A stretch of 64,000 nt of DNA, from contig JAJQCF010000007.1 in NCBI GenBank assembly GCA_021202845.1, positions 22,847-86,846 on the forward strand, read 5' to 3'. How positions within the stretch are numbered: position 1 is the first letter of the stretch; every line of letters starts with the position of its first letter. The stretch comes from Oscillospiraceae bacterium. GTDB lineage: Bacteria > Bacillota > Clostridia > Oscillospirales > Oscillospiraceae. The notes below the pieces were generated by a model. The model searched no databases. It was not told where the DNA came from and saw only the letters and a list, made by a program, of their open reading frames with translations. This document shows positions 34,224 through 43,012 of this stretch, in pieces. The position numbers were made by a program, and so were the translations under genes.

Positions 34224-35252
34224 TCAGCGCCCCAGCACGCCGATGAACGAAATGGCGGCAAAGCACAGCGAGGTCAGAGTGAACAGGGCAAAAAGCTGCT
34301 TTTCCGTCCACTTGTGACCCGTCCAGCCGCCCATCTCCAAATGGTGGTGGAACGGGGCCATTTTGAAAACCCGCTTGCCGTGGCTGAGCTTGAAATACGT
34401 AACCTGTATAATGTCGGACAGGGTCTCTATTATATATATGAAGCCCAATGTGACGAGTATGAGCGGCATATCGTAGGCAAAGGCCAGCGCCACCACCGCG
34501 CCGCCGAGGAAGAGGCTGCCGGTGTCGCCCATGAAAATTTTTGCGGGGTTGAAGTTGAAAATCAAAAAGCCCAGCAGCCCGCCGGTGACGGCGGCGGAGA
34601 ATATGCCGAGGCCGAGGTATTCCTCGCCGAAGTAAAAGCACAGCACGGAGTAAAACACAAAGACGGGGAGACTGGTGCCGGTTGCCAGCCCGTCCACGCC
34701 GTCGGTCAGGTTCACGGCGTTCACCGTACCCACTATGACGAACGCGGCAAACACGACATAGACAATCTCGTTAATGGGGTAAGTTCTGTTGACGAACGGG
34801 ATATAGAGGTCGATGCAGCCGGCGCGCTCCGTGCTGGCGTGGATAAGCCCGAAAAAGCGCAGCAGGTAGATAAACGCGATTGCCACCACAAGCTGGAGCA
34901 AAAACTTCTGCTTGGCCGTGAGACCGAGATTTTGCTTCTTTTTCAGCTTTTCGTAGTCGTCCAGAAAGCCGATTGCGCCGAATATGAGCGCAAAAATCAG
35001 CACAAAGGCGTGGCTGTAATCGCCCGACGTCATTACCGACCAGCCGACGGTGAGCGTGACGACCGTGGCCGCCGTGATAAAGCAGATGCCGCCCATTGTC
35101 GGCGTTCCGGCCTTGCTGTTGTGCCAAGTGGGGCCGTCCTGACGTATCTCCTGTCCGGCCTTAATTTTTCTCAGGAACGGCACGAGAATACTCCCCACCG
35201 CCAGCGCGATTATAAAGCCGAATATCAAGGCAAATGCCAGCTTTGTTGTCAT
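34224..35252 (-). CDS. mraY: Phospho-MurNAc-pentapeptide transferase MraY
   Basis: Ten-helix membrane enzyme making lipid I, 342 residues. Motifs: GTPTMGGI, the Asp pair in GFLDDYEK, NLTDGVDGLA, and the histidine loop MAPFHHHLE. The start overlaps murE by 4 bases. murF and murD, which flank mraY in many genomes, are not here. Confidence 0.97.
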   Translation of the reverse strand: MTTKLAFALIFGFIIALAVGSILVPFLRKIKAGQEIRQDGPTWHNSKAGTPTMGGICFITAATVVTLTVGWSVMTSGDYSHAFVLIFALIFGAIGFLDDYEKLKKKQNLGLTAKQKFLLQLVVAIAFIYLLRFFGLIHASTERAGCIDLYIPFVNRTYPINEIVYVVFAAFVIVGTVNAVNLTDGVDGLATGTSLPVFVFYSVLCFYFGEEYLGLGIFSAAVTGGLLGFLIFNFNPAKIFMGDTGSLFLGGAVVALAFAYDMPLILVTLGFIYIIETLSDIIQVTYFKLSHGKRVFKMAPFHHHLEMGGWTGHKWTEKQLFALFTLTSLCFAAISFIGVLGR

Positions 35253-36709
35253 TTGTGTTTCCTCTTTTCAATGACGGAGGCCACAATCTCGCGCTCGTCC
35301 ATGTGACGGCGGACGTGACCGACCTCCTGATATGTTTCGTGACCCTTTCCGGCCAAAAGAATTATGTCGCCGGATACATGGTTTTCTATCGCCCACTCAA
35401 TGGCGGCGCTGCGGTCGGGTATGACCGTGTAATTTGTTTTTTCCGCGCCGATGCCGCCAAGAATATCCTCTATAATGGCATCGGGGCTTTCCGTGCGAGG
35501 GTTGTCGGAGGTGATGACGGCAAAGTCGGCCTCCTCGGCGGCTATTTTGCCCATTTTCGGCCTCTTGCCCCTGTCGCGGTCGCCGCCGCAGCCGAACACG
35601 GCCACCACGCGGCCGGACGCGCCCTCGCGCAGAGTGCGCAGCGCGTTTTCCAGCGCGTCGGGCGTGTGCGCATAATCAATAATAATTGTGTAGTCCCCGT
35701 CCGTGGGTACGCTCTCCATGCGCCCCTTGGGGCCGCCGACGCCGCGGAGCGCCGCCGCGCACTGCCGGAGCGGCACGCCAAGAGCCGTGCAGCAGCCGAT
35801 TGCGCAAAGAGCATTATAGACGGAAAAGCGCCCGGGCATACCGAGCTGTACCGCCTCGCTCCCGTCTGCCGTTACCGCGCTGAATGACAATGAATCCGGC
35901 TTCAGCAGCAGGCCGCGGGCATAAATGTCCGCAGCCGGCGAGAGCAGGGAGCATGTCGCCGTCTCCGCGCCGCCGCGCCGCGCAGCGTCCAGCATGACGG
36001 GGGAGTAGGCGTCGTCGGCGTTTATCACGGCCTTGGCGCACTGGGCGAAAAGCCCCGCCTTGGCCGCGGCGTAGTTGTCCATTGTCTTGTGGAAATCCAA
36101 ATGGTCCTGCGTGAGGTTGGTGAAAGCGCCGACGGCAAAGCGCACGCCCGCCACGCGGCAGAGCGAGAGCGCGTGGGAGGAGACCTCCATGACGGCGCAG
36201 CGGCAGCCCGCGTCGGCCATTTTGCGCAGCAGCGCCTGCAAATCTGCGCTCTCCGGCGTGGTGTGCGCCGCGGGCTCGGCCTCGGAGCCGATAACGACGG
36301 CGTTTGTGCCTATCAGCCCTGTCTTTGCGCCCGTGCTGTCCAAAATGCGCTTTATCAGCGTGGTGGTCGTCGTCTTGCCGTTCGTGCCGGTGACGCCGAT
36401 AACCTGAATTTCGGAGGCGGGGTCGCGGTAAAAGTTCTTTGCCGCGAGCGCTAAGGCAAGGCGGCTGTCCGGCACTGCGATATAGGGCACGTCAACGTCC
36501 GGCGCGCTCTCGCACACCACCGCCGCCGCGCCGTTATTTACAGCCGTGGGGATAAAGGCGTGACCGTCTGTCTGAAAGCCCCTGACGGCGACGAACAGGT
36601 CGCCGCGCTCCACGCTGCGGGAATCATAGCGCACGGAGTTTATTTCCGTGTCCAAGTCCGCGCGAAGACACGTTATTTCAAGTCCTGCCAGAACATCTCT
36701 GAGCTTCAC
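35249..36709 (-). CDS. murE: UDP-MurNAc-tripeptide synthetase MurE (meso-DAP type)
   Basis: Mur ligase adding the third stem residue, 486 residues. ATP loop GVTGTNGKTTTTT; central domain with NLTQDHLDFH; the TSDNPRTESPDAI motif is the signature of enzymes using meso-diaminopimelate rather than lysine. GTG at 36709 follows GGAGGGG and gives the normal length; an upstream in-frame start adds 13 odd residues. It is coupled to mraY. Confidence 0.95.
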   Translation of the reverse strand: MKLRDVLAGLEITCLRADLDTEINSVRYDSRSVERGDLFVAVRGFQTDGHAFIPTAVNNGAAAVVCESAPDVDVPYIAVPDSRLALALAAKNFYRDPASEIQVIGVTGTNGKTTTTTLIKRILDSTGAKTGLIGTNAVVIGSEAEPAAHTTPESADLQALLRKMADAGCRCAVMEVSSHALSLCRVAGVRFAVGAFTNLTQDHLDFHKTMDNYAAAKAGLFAQCAKAVINADDAYSPVMLDAARRGGAETATCSLLSPAADIYARGLLLKPDSLSFSAVTADGSEAVQLGMPGRFSVYNALCAIGCCTALGVPLRQCAAALRGVGGPKGRMESVPTDGDYTIIIDYAHTPDALENALRTLREGASGRVVAVFGCGGDRDRGKRPKMGKIAAEEADFAVITSDNPRTESPDAIIEDILGGIGAEKTNYTVIPDRSAAIEWAIENHVSGDIILLAGKGHETYQEVGHVRRHMDEREIVASVIEKRKHK

Positions 36710-36757
36710 TGTTTTCCCCTCCAATCGGATAGCCTGACCGAGCGCCAATGCGGGCGA

Positions 36758-39076
36758 TTAATAGAATCCGTTCATGCTCGTGTCGCTGTCCACCAGCGTG
36801 ACCTCGACAACCGTGCCGTGCTCGACCTCGGTTCCCGCCTCTATGCTCTGGGAGGAGACAAGGAGCGTGCTGGAGTCAGTGATGTTGCTGCTGTTGGTCT
36901 TGATGAAGAGAGCGTAGTAGCTTAGGCGCTGGCGCGCTGTGGAGTAGGTCAGGCCGGTCAAGTCCGGCATTTCCTCCAAGTCCTCGGAGGGCTCGGAGCC
37001 GCAGTAGAGTATTATCTCGCTGCCCGCGGCCACGGTCTGGTTCGCCGCCGGAAGCTGGTAGGTCACAACGTCGCCTTCGCCTATAGTGCGGAAGCCCAGT
37101 CCGGCGTTTGTAAGCGCTGTCTGCGCGGAAACGAGCGCCATGTCGGTGACGTTGGGCACGGTCTTGTCGAGCGCGGCCAGCTCCTCGTCGGTGTAGTCCG
37201 CCTCGACGCCAAGGTAGGGGAGTATTTCCGCCATCATGTTGCCCACCGTCGGCGCGCCCATGTTGCCGCCGGAGATGTAAACTCCGCTGGCGTTGCTGGG
37301 ATTATTCAGCAGCACCAAAATGGCAATCTGGGGGTCGTCCATGGGAGCCACGCCGAGGAAGGAGACAATGTACTGTTTAACCTCCGTCGCCGCTTCGATA
37401 ACGGTGTCGGTGGAGGTGCCGGTTTTGCCGCCTATGCGGTAGCCCGCGACGTAGGCCTTTTTGCCCGTGCCGTCCACTTCGTCGCCCACGACCTGCTCGA
37501 GCATCTGGCAGAGCGTGGCGCTGGTTTCCTCGCTGATGACCTGACGGACAACCGTTGGCTCATTCGTGGAGACAACGCTGCCGTCGGAGTCCAGCGTTTC
37601 GCTGACTATGTACGGCTGCATCAGGTAGCCGCCGTTGACGCAGGCGGAAACAGCGGTTATGAGCTGCAGCGGCGTTATGTTGAACGTCTGGCCGAATGAC
37701 GCGGCGGCGAGGGAGGACTTGTCATAGCTCGCGGTGAAAGCCTCCTCGCTCCACCATATGCTTCCGGATTCCCCGGGCAGCTCTATGCCGGTTTTGTCAA
37801 AAAGACCGAAAGCATCTATGTAATCATAGAATGTTTCCGCGCCGATTTCAAGTCCCAGCTGGACGGCGGCCACGTTGCACGAGTGCTGCAGCGCTTGAGT
37901 GAGCGTCTGCATACCGTGCCCGCCGGTTTTCCAGCAGTTGACGGGGTTATCCGCCTCGCGCCCGACGACGGCTATGCTGCCGCCGCAGTAGTATGTGCTG
38001 TCCAGCGTGGCGACGCCCTCCTCCAAGGCCATTGCGTAGGTGAGGATTTTGAACACGGAGCCCGGCTCGTAGGTGTCGGAAATGGCCGTGTTGCGCCACT
38101 GGCGCTGCTGCGCCTCGTTGAGGTAGTAGCTCTGTACGTCGGGGTCAGTGAAGGAGTCAATGAGCTCCATGTCCTCCTCGCTGACGGCGGAGTAGTCGTT
38201 GAGGTCAAAGTTGCCGAGCGAGGCCATTGCTAAAATTGCGCCGGTGTTCACGTCCATGCATATGGCGGCGGCGCCGTTTTGCACGTCGTAGTCCTCCACG
38301 GCCTGCTCAAGATATTTTTCAACGTAATACTGTATCGTGCTGTCAATGGTCAGCACAAGGTCATAGCCGTTTTCCGCGTCGTAGTAGTCCTCGTACTTCG
38401 TGTAGAGCATATCTGTGCCGTAGCTGTTCTTGGCGCGGACAATGCGCCCGCTGACGCCGCTCAAAACGTCGCTGTAGGTGTACTCAATGCCGCTGAGGCC
38501 GTCGTTGTCTATGCCCACAAAACCGATGACGTGGCAGGCCAGACTGCCGTAGGGGTAGTAGCGCTTGGAGTCGGTCTCTAACTTGACGCCGACAATGTTG
38601 TACTCGGTCTTGAACTCGCGTATTTTGTCGGCCACGTCGCTCTCCACCTTGCGCGCCACGGTCTTGTACCAAGAGCTTGTGTCGGTCATCATTTCCATTA
38701 TGTCGGCGTACTCCACGCCGTAGTCCGCGCCCAGTATGCTCTCCAATGTCTGGGCTATAAGCACTTGGTCCTCTTCATAAAGAGCAATTTCATAAGGACT
38801 TATGTAAACCGTTTCTACCGTAGCGCTCATAGCCAAAATCTTCATATTAGTGTCGTAAATCGTGCCGCGTCCCGAGTCCACGGTTGTGGAGCGCACCTGC
38901 TGGTTCAGGGCGTCGGACTCGTACTCGTCGTGTTCGATTATTTGCAGCTGGAACAGTCTTATTCCCAGCACTATAAATGCGATTATGCCGCACACCACTA
39001 AAAGAAAGAGCGTGCGGCGGAGCATCATTGAGTTCGGCGGACGGTGCGTCCGGTTATTACTGTTGGATTCTGCCAT
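36758..39076 (-). CDS. Class B penicillin-binding protein with two PASTA domains (SpoVD/PBP2B type)
   Basis: Septal or spore-cortex transpeptidase, 772 residues. Membrane anchor at ~20-40, class B dimerisation domain to ~240, transpeptidase with catalytic Ser340 (SVFK), SCN at 399-401 and KTGT at 551-554, then two PASTA domains (~640-705 and ~710-765). PASTA repeats mark the SpoVD/FtsI forms of Firmicutes. Only one such gene is here, so it may serve division, sporulation or both. AGGAG precedes the ATG. Confidence 0.93.
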   Translation of the reverse strand: MAESNSNNRTHRPPNSMMLRRTLFLLVVCGIIAFIVLGIRLFQLQIIEHDEYESDALNQQVRSTTVDSGRGTIYDTNMKILAMSATVETVYISPYEIALYEEDQVLIAQTLESILGADYGVEYADIMEMMTDTSSWYKTVARKVESDVADKIREFKTEYNIVGVKLETDSKRYYPYGSLACHVIGFVGIDNDGLSGIEYTYSDVLSGVSGRIVRAKNSYGTDMLYTKYEDYYDAENGYDLVLTIDSTIQYYVEKYLEQAVEDYDVQNGAAAICMDVNTGAILAMASLGNFDLNDYSAVSEEDMELIDSFTDPDVQSYYLNEAQQRQWRNTAISDTYEPGSVFKILTYAMALEEGVATLDSTYYCGGSIAVVGREADNPVNCWKTGGHGMQTLTQALQHSCNVAAVQLGLEIGAETFYDYIDAFGLFDKTGIELPGESGSIWWSEEAFTASYDKSSLAAASFGQTFNITPLQLITAVSACVNGGYLMQPYIVSETLDSDGSVVSTNEPTVVRQVISEETSATLCQMLEQVVGDEVDGTGKKAYVAGYRIGGKTGTSTDTVIEAATEVKQYIVSFLGVAPMDDPQIAILVLLNNPSNASGVYISGGNMGAPTVGNMMAEILPYLGVEADYTDEELAALDKTVPNVTDMALVSAQTALTNAGLGFRTIGEGDVVTYQLPAANQTVAAGSEIILYCGSEPSEDLEEMPDLTGLTYSTARQRLSYYALFIKTNSSNITDSSTLLVSSQSIEAGTEVEHGTVVEVTLVDSDTSMNGFY

Positions 39077-39157
39077 TATTTTCTCCTAAATTCAGCGTTG
39101 GATAAGCCCGCAGGAGGCTTTTGAGGAATTGAAACAGTCTTTGAAAATTATACTGCT

Positions 39158-39721
39158 TCAGCCGCGGAAATATGCGCCTATTCCGGCGATGAAGTTTTCA
39201 ATTCTCTCTATAAGACCGTCTCCCTCCGGCTCGCCTATGACAACGGCCTTGTCGGCGGCTGAGGTGTCTATGTAATATATCTGGTCGGCGGTCGGCTTTT
39301 GCATACCCAGCACGGAGGTGGCGTACTCCTCTATCTCCGTGAGGTTGTATGCGCTCTCGTACTCGATTTGCAGCCGCGTCTGCTCGGTTGTCAGCTCACT
39401 GAGCTGCGTTTCCAGCTCGGCGGCGGTGGCGGAGAGCTCCACCAACTGCACGCGGGCCAGTATGCTCGTCACCAGCAGCACCGCGGCAATGGCGAAGCCC
39501 AGCACGGTGACGGGGGCAATGCTCTGCTTTGTGCGCTGACGTGCGACGGAGCGGGTGCGCACCGCCGTCCACTCGGCCTGCTCCGGCTGCGCCCCGATGC
39601 CGAAAGGGTCGTCGTACTCGGGATTCAGCGCCGGGTGGTTGAAGTCGTAGGCAAGGCTGCCGTCAACGGCGCCTGCGCCGTAATCATACCCGCCGTATCT
39701 GTTCTTTTTTTGAGCCGCCAT
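39158..39721 (-). CDS. ftsL: FtsL-like cell-division protein
   Basis: Bitopic protein of 187 residues: a long polar N-terminus, one membrane helix (~70-88), then a short coiled coil (LSATAAELETQLSELTTEQ). It is recognised mostly from its place between rsmH and the class B PBP and from its topology; sequence conservation of FtsL is low. AAGGAG precedes the ATG. The N-terminal Tyr/Gly-rich tail is longer than usual. Confidence 0.8.
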   Translation of the reverse strand: MAAQKKNRYGGYDYGAGAVDGSLAYDFNHPALNPEYDDPFGIGAQPEQAEWTAVRTRSVARQRTKQSIAPVTVLGFAIAAVLLVTSILARVQLVELSATAAELETQLSELTTEQTRLQIEYESAYNLTEIEEYATSVLGMQKPTADQIYYIDTSAADKAVVIGEPEGDGLIERIENFIAGIGAYFRG

Positions 39722-39782
39722 AGCTTCTCCTTCCGGTCGCGCACAGCCGATTTATGTGAAAAGTGAGTTATTTTCTGTACTT

Positions 39783-40724
39783 TTATACCCGCTCTGCCAC
39801 TCGCAGCTTGGCGCTGCGGGAGCGCGGGTTTTCCTCCAGCTCCGCCTCGCTCGGCGTGAGCGGCTTGGAGGTGATGCTCTTTAAAGTCTGCTTGAAGCCG
39901 CAGACGCAGACGGGGAAGTCCCGAGGACAGGTGCAGCCGTTTTCCTTGGAGCGAATCGCGTTTTTGACAATGCGGTCTTCCAGCGAGTGAAAGCTGATGA
40001 CGGCCAGCCTGCCGCCGACGTTCAGCAGCTTGTCCGCGCCCTGCATGAAGTCCGAAATTGCGCCCAGCTCGTCGTTCACCGCGATGCGTATGGCCTGAAA
40101 GCTGCGCTTGGCGGGGTGCTGCTTTTCGCGCAGGGCTGCGGCGGGCAGCGCGGATTTGATGATGTCCACAAGCTGCAGCGTGGTGGCAATGGGCTCCGTG
40201 CGCCGCGCGCGGACTATGGCGTCGGCAATCTTGGGCGCGTAGCGCTCCTCGCCGAACTCGTACAGTATGCGCCGCAGTTTTTCCTCCGGCCAGCGGTTTA
40301 CCACCAGCCACGCCGTCAGGCTCTCGCCGGTGTCCATGCGCATATCCAGCGGAGCGTCCGCCATGTAGGAAAAGCCGCGCTCGGCCTCGTCCAACTGGGG
40401 AGAAGAGACGCCGAGGTCCAGCAGTATGCCGTCTACCGCGGGTATATTGAGGCTTTGCAGCACGTCCGCCGTTTCGCGGAAGTTGCCGTAGACAATGCTC
40501 ACTTTGTCGCCGTAGGGCGCAAGGCGCGCTCTTGCCGTTTCAATGGAGTGTTCGTCACGGTCTATGGCAATGAGTCGGCCTGTCGTCAGGCGTTTGGCAA
40601 TCTGCTCGGAGTGACCGCCCAGCCCTAAAGTGCCGTCCACGTAAATTCCCTCGGGCTTTATTGCCAGAGCGTTTATGCACTCGCTGAGCATTACGGAATA
40701 GTGGGGAAATTTCATGTCAGTCAT
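39783..40724 (-). CDS. rsmH: 16S rRNA (cytosine-1402-N4)-methyltransferase
   Basis: MraW/RsmH, 313 residues; methylates N4 of C1402, the same nucleotide modified by RsmI, also encoded here. Motifs: HYSVMLSE, DGTLGLGGHSE, LLDLGVSSPQLD, RGFSY and SFHSLEDRIVK. It starts right after the mraZ stop; ATG at 40724 or 40715 are both possible. Confidence 0.97.
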   Translation of the reverse strand: MTDMKFPHYSVMLSECINALAIKPEGIYVDGTLGLGGHSEQIAKRLTTGRLIAIDRDEHSIETARARLAPYGDKVSIVYGNFRETADVLQSLNIPAVDGILLDLGVSSPQLDEAERGFSYMADAPLDMRMDTGESLTAWLVVNRWPEEKLRRILYEFGEERYAPKIADAIVRARRTEPIATTLQLVDIIKSALPAAALREKQHPAKRSFQAIRIAVNDELGAISDFMQGADKLLNVGGRLAVISFHSLEDRIVKNAIRSKENGCTCPRDFPVCVCGFKQTLKSITSKPLTPSEAELEENPRSRSAKLRVAERV

Positions 40725-40725
40725 A

Positions 40726-41142
40726 TCAGAACATCAGCTCCTGCATAACGGAGGCAATATTCTCCGGCGTCATTTCCATTTCGTTGACCTTCTGCCACTC
40801 CGCGCTGTCCCAGAACTCGGCGTGGTTGTTGCAGCCGACGACGGTGACGTTCTTAGTCAGTCCGGCGTAGGAGCGCAGCTTCTGCGGCAGCAGAACTCGG
40901 CCCTGCGCATCAAGCTCGCACTTGGCGGCGTAGGCGAACAGCGGGCGCATTTGCTTTTGCTGGACGTACGGCATGGAGTTCACCTTGTCGGAAAAGCTCT
41001 GCCAGCTCGCCTCGCTGTAGGCGGAAAGGCACTTGTCCATGCTGAGGGTGACGTAAAAAACCTGACCCAGCTCCTCTTTTAAGCGCGCGGGTATGAAAAG
41101 TCTGCCCTTGGAGTCCAGATTGTGTTCATACTCTCCGGTCAA
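40726..41142 (-). CDS. mraZ: Transcriptional regulator MraZ
   Basis: AbrB-fold DNA-binding protein of 138 residues with two tandem SpoVT/AbrB-like repeats; DSKGRLFIPARL and DAQGRVLLPQKL are the matching cores. It starts with TTG after AAGGGGAT. First gene of the division/wall cluster; MraZ binds repeats in its own promoter in studied bacteria, and such repeats are present here. Confidence 0.95.
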   Translation of the reverse strand: MTGEYEHNLDSKGRLFIPARLKEELGQVFYVTLSMDKCLSAYSEASWQSFSDKVNSMPYVQQKQMRPLFAYAAKCELDAQGRVLLPQKLRSYAGLTKNVTVVGCNNHAEFWDSAEWQKVNEMEMTPENIASVMQELMF

Positions 41143-41204
41143 TGCTTTTCATCCCCTTCGTCCGATTTGTGGTTCGGAGCTGTACTTTTGGTGTTCAAGC
41201 GAAA

Positions 41205-41230
41205 CACTTTTCACCACTTTCCACCACTTT
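41205..41230 (-). promoter_or_regulatory. MraZ-binding repeats
   Basis: On the minus strand, AAAGTGGTGG, AAAGTGGTGA, then AAAGTG: three direct repeats at exact 10-base spacing just downstream of the -10 box. Known MraZ sites are phased GTGG-type repeats in the mraZ promoter. Binding here would repress the entire cluster. Confidence 0.8.
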
Positions 41231-41236
41231 GATACC

Positions 41237-41265
41237 ATTATACTTTCCTCTTGTAGAAAATGCAA
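41237..41265 (-). promoter_or_regulatory. SigA-type promoter of the mraZ-led cluster
   Basis: On the minus strand TTGCAT (41260-41265), a 17-base spacer and a perfect TATAAT (41237-41242). Confidence 0.85.
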
Positions 41266-41319
41266 GCACAAATTTTTAGCAATTTTTGGCCATCACAAGC
41301 AGAAAATCTACAGATTGTG

Positions 41320-41371
41320 GTTTTTAAAAAATAAAACGGACTTTTGCACACTATTTTGTGCAAAAGTCCGT
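41320..41371 (-). terminator. Strong terminator of the uvrC-coaD group
   Basis: ACGGACTTTTGCACA and TGTGCAAAAGTCCGT pair perfectly (15 bp, 6-base loop). On the minus strand the stem is followed by TTTTATTTTTT, insulating the mraZ promoter from upstream transcription. Together with the mraZ promoter and repeats it accounts for most of the gene-free stretch 41143-41467. Confidence 0.9.
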
Positions 41372-41467
41372 AAAAAAATTTTTAATTAGGATTCCTTAAT
41401 TCGCCAAAAAATGCGGTTGGAGAGGCATATTATACTATATTATAGTATTATAATGATAACCCTGCGC

Positions 41468-41971
41468 TCAATCGTCGGGAGTCAGCTTTCTCGCAGGCTC
41501 GGCTTTCTTGGGCTTTTCCGCTACGGAGCGGAAGCTGGCGCGCGAGGTGTGTACCTCGTTCAGCGCGGTGTTTATGGCCTCCTCCGTGCGGCGCAGGGCG
41601 TCGTCAACATACTCGTTCGCCACGCGGTAGAGCTCCTTGGAGCGCTTTTCTGCGGCGGTGGTTATCTCGGCGGCGCGCACACGGGCGGCGCGGACAATCT
41701 CCTGTTCCTCTACCATCTCTTTGGCCTTGTCCTCGGCGGACTTGCGTATGGCCTCCGCCTCGCGCTTGGCGTTGTTGATGAACGTGTCGCGTGCGGAAAC
41801 CAAGCGGCTGGCCTCCGCCAGTTCGGAGGGCAGCTGGTTTTTAATCTCGTCCAGCAGGTTCAAGGCCTTGTCGCGCTCTATTATGCACTTTTCGTTGCCC
41901 AAGGGCACGCCCCAAGCCTCCGTCACCATTGTGTAGAGCATATCCAGCAGCTCAAGAGTTGTGTTTTCCAT
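41468..41971 (-). CDS. Coiled-coil protein of unknown function next to coaD
   Basis: 167 residues, almost wholly helical with strong heptad patterns from ~55 to ~140 (for example AKREAEAIRKSAEDKAKEM); no membrane segment. Similar proteins, often named ATPase or DivIVA-like without proof, follow coaD in many Clostridia. It is 7 bases after coaD, so co-transcribed. A structural or division-related role is only a guess. Confidence 0.7.
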   Translation of the reverse strand: MENTTLELLDMLYTMVTEAWGVPLGNEKCIIERDKALNLLDEIKNQLPSELAEASRLVSARDTFINNAKREAEAIRKSAEDKAKEMVEEQEIVRAARVRAAEITTAAEKRSKELYRVANEYVDDALRRTEEAINTALNEVHTSRASFRSVAEKPKKAEPARKLTPDD

Positions 41972-41978
41972 CTTTCTT

Positions 41979-42467
41979 TTACCTCCGATTAGCCTGTGTT
42001 TTGTTTATAACGTCGTCTATTATTTCGCGGGGGACAAAGTTTTTAAGGTCAGTGCCGTATTTTGCCATCTCCTTGACGGCGGTGGAACTGAGGTAGGTGT
42101 ACTTTTCGCTGGAGGGAATAAATATTGTATCGAGCTTGCGGTTTATCTTGTTGTTGATAATGGCCATCTGCACCTCGGACTCATAGTCCGAAACGGCTCT
42201 CAGGCCCCGCACAAGCACCGCGTGCTCGTATTTTTTCGCGTATTCCGCAATAAGAATATCGGAGGTATCGACACGGACGTTTTTCAGCCGCTTTACAACC
42301 CGCTCTATAAGCTCCATGCGCTCTTCTATGGTGAACATCGGCGTTTTCGAGCTGTTGACCGTTACGCACACCACCACCTCGTCAAAAATGGCGGAGGCGC
42401 GGCGGATAATGTTCAGGTGCCCCAAGCTGATGGGGTCGAAGCTGCCGGCATAAATTGCTGTTAGCAT
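41979..42467 (-). CDS. coaD: Phosphopantetheine adenylyltransferase
   Basis: Penultimate step of coenzyme A synthesis, 162 residues. AGSFDPISLGHLNII holds the nucleotidyltransferase SLGH motif; RGLRAVSDYESE and YLSSTAVKEMA are the other conserved blocks. It overlaps rsmD by 7 bases, a common Firmicute gene pair. Confidence 0.96.
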   Translation of the reverse strand: MLTAIYAGSFDPISLGHLNIIRRASAIFDEVVVCVTVNSSKTPMFTIEERMELIERVVKRLKNVRVDTSDILIAEYAKKYEHAVLVRGLRAVSDYESEVQMAIINNKINRKLDTIFIPSSEKYTYLSSTAVKEMAKYGTDLKNFVPREIIDDVINKTQANRR

Positions 42468-43006
42468 GTCATCGCTTCCTTTGAGTATGCAGTGAGTTTG
42501 ACCTTGCCGTAGCGGTACTCGCGGCCTTTTTTGTAGGGCGGCTCCAGCTCCGGCAGGGATTTTTCGCAGCGTGTTTCGCAGATTATTATACCACCTTCCG
42601 ACAATATGTCAAACTCTTTGATTGTTTTCAGCGATTTTTCTGCCAAGGGGCTGTCGTAGGGAGGGTCGATGAATATGAGGTCAAAGCGCCCGCAGCGCGC
42701 CAGCCAGCCTATGGCGTCGGTCTGTACGATTTTAACGTCAAGCGCGCAGTGCGCCGCGTTTTCGCGTATTAGCTTTATGCTCTCGCGGGAAGAGTCCGTA
42801 ATGACAACCTCCGCTGCGCCGCGGCTGGCCGCCTCCAGCCCCAGCTGCCCCGTGCCGCCGAACAAGTCCAGCACCCGCCGCCCCTCAACGTCGAACTGCA
42901 CAATGCTGAAAATGGCCTCCTTGACCATGTCAGTCGTGGGGCGTATGTCGTAGTTCTTCGGCTCTCTGAGCCTGCGGCCCTTGGCCGTGCCTGTAATTAT
43001 TCGCAT
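42461..43006 (-). CDS. rsmD: 16S rRNA (guanine-966-N2)-methyltransferase
   Basis: 181 residues; modifies G966 of 16S rRNA. RIITGTAKGRRL at the N-terminus, DLFGGTGQLGLEAASRGA for SAM, and the catalytic FIDPPYDSP. It lies 6 bases after uvrC and overlaps coaD. Confidence 0.94.
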   Translation of the reverse strand: MRIITGTAKGRRLREPKNYDIRPTTDMVKEAIFSIVQFDVEGRRVLDLFGGTGQLGLEAASRGAAEVVITDSSRESIKLIRENAAHCALDVKIVQTDAIGWLARCGRFDLIFIDPPYDSPLAEKSLKTIKEFDILSEGGIIICETRCEKSLPELEPPYKKGREYRYGKVKLTAYSKEAMTC

Positions 43007-43012
43007 AGGATT

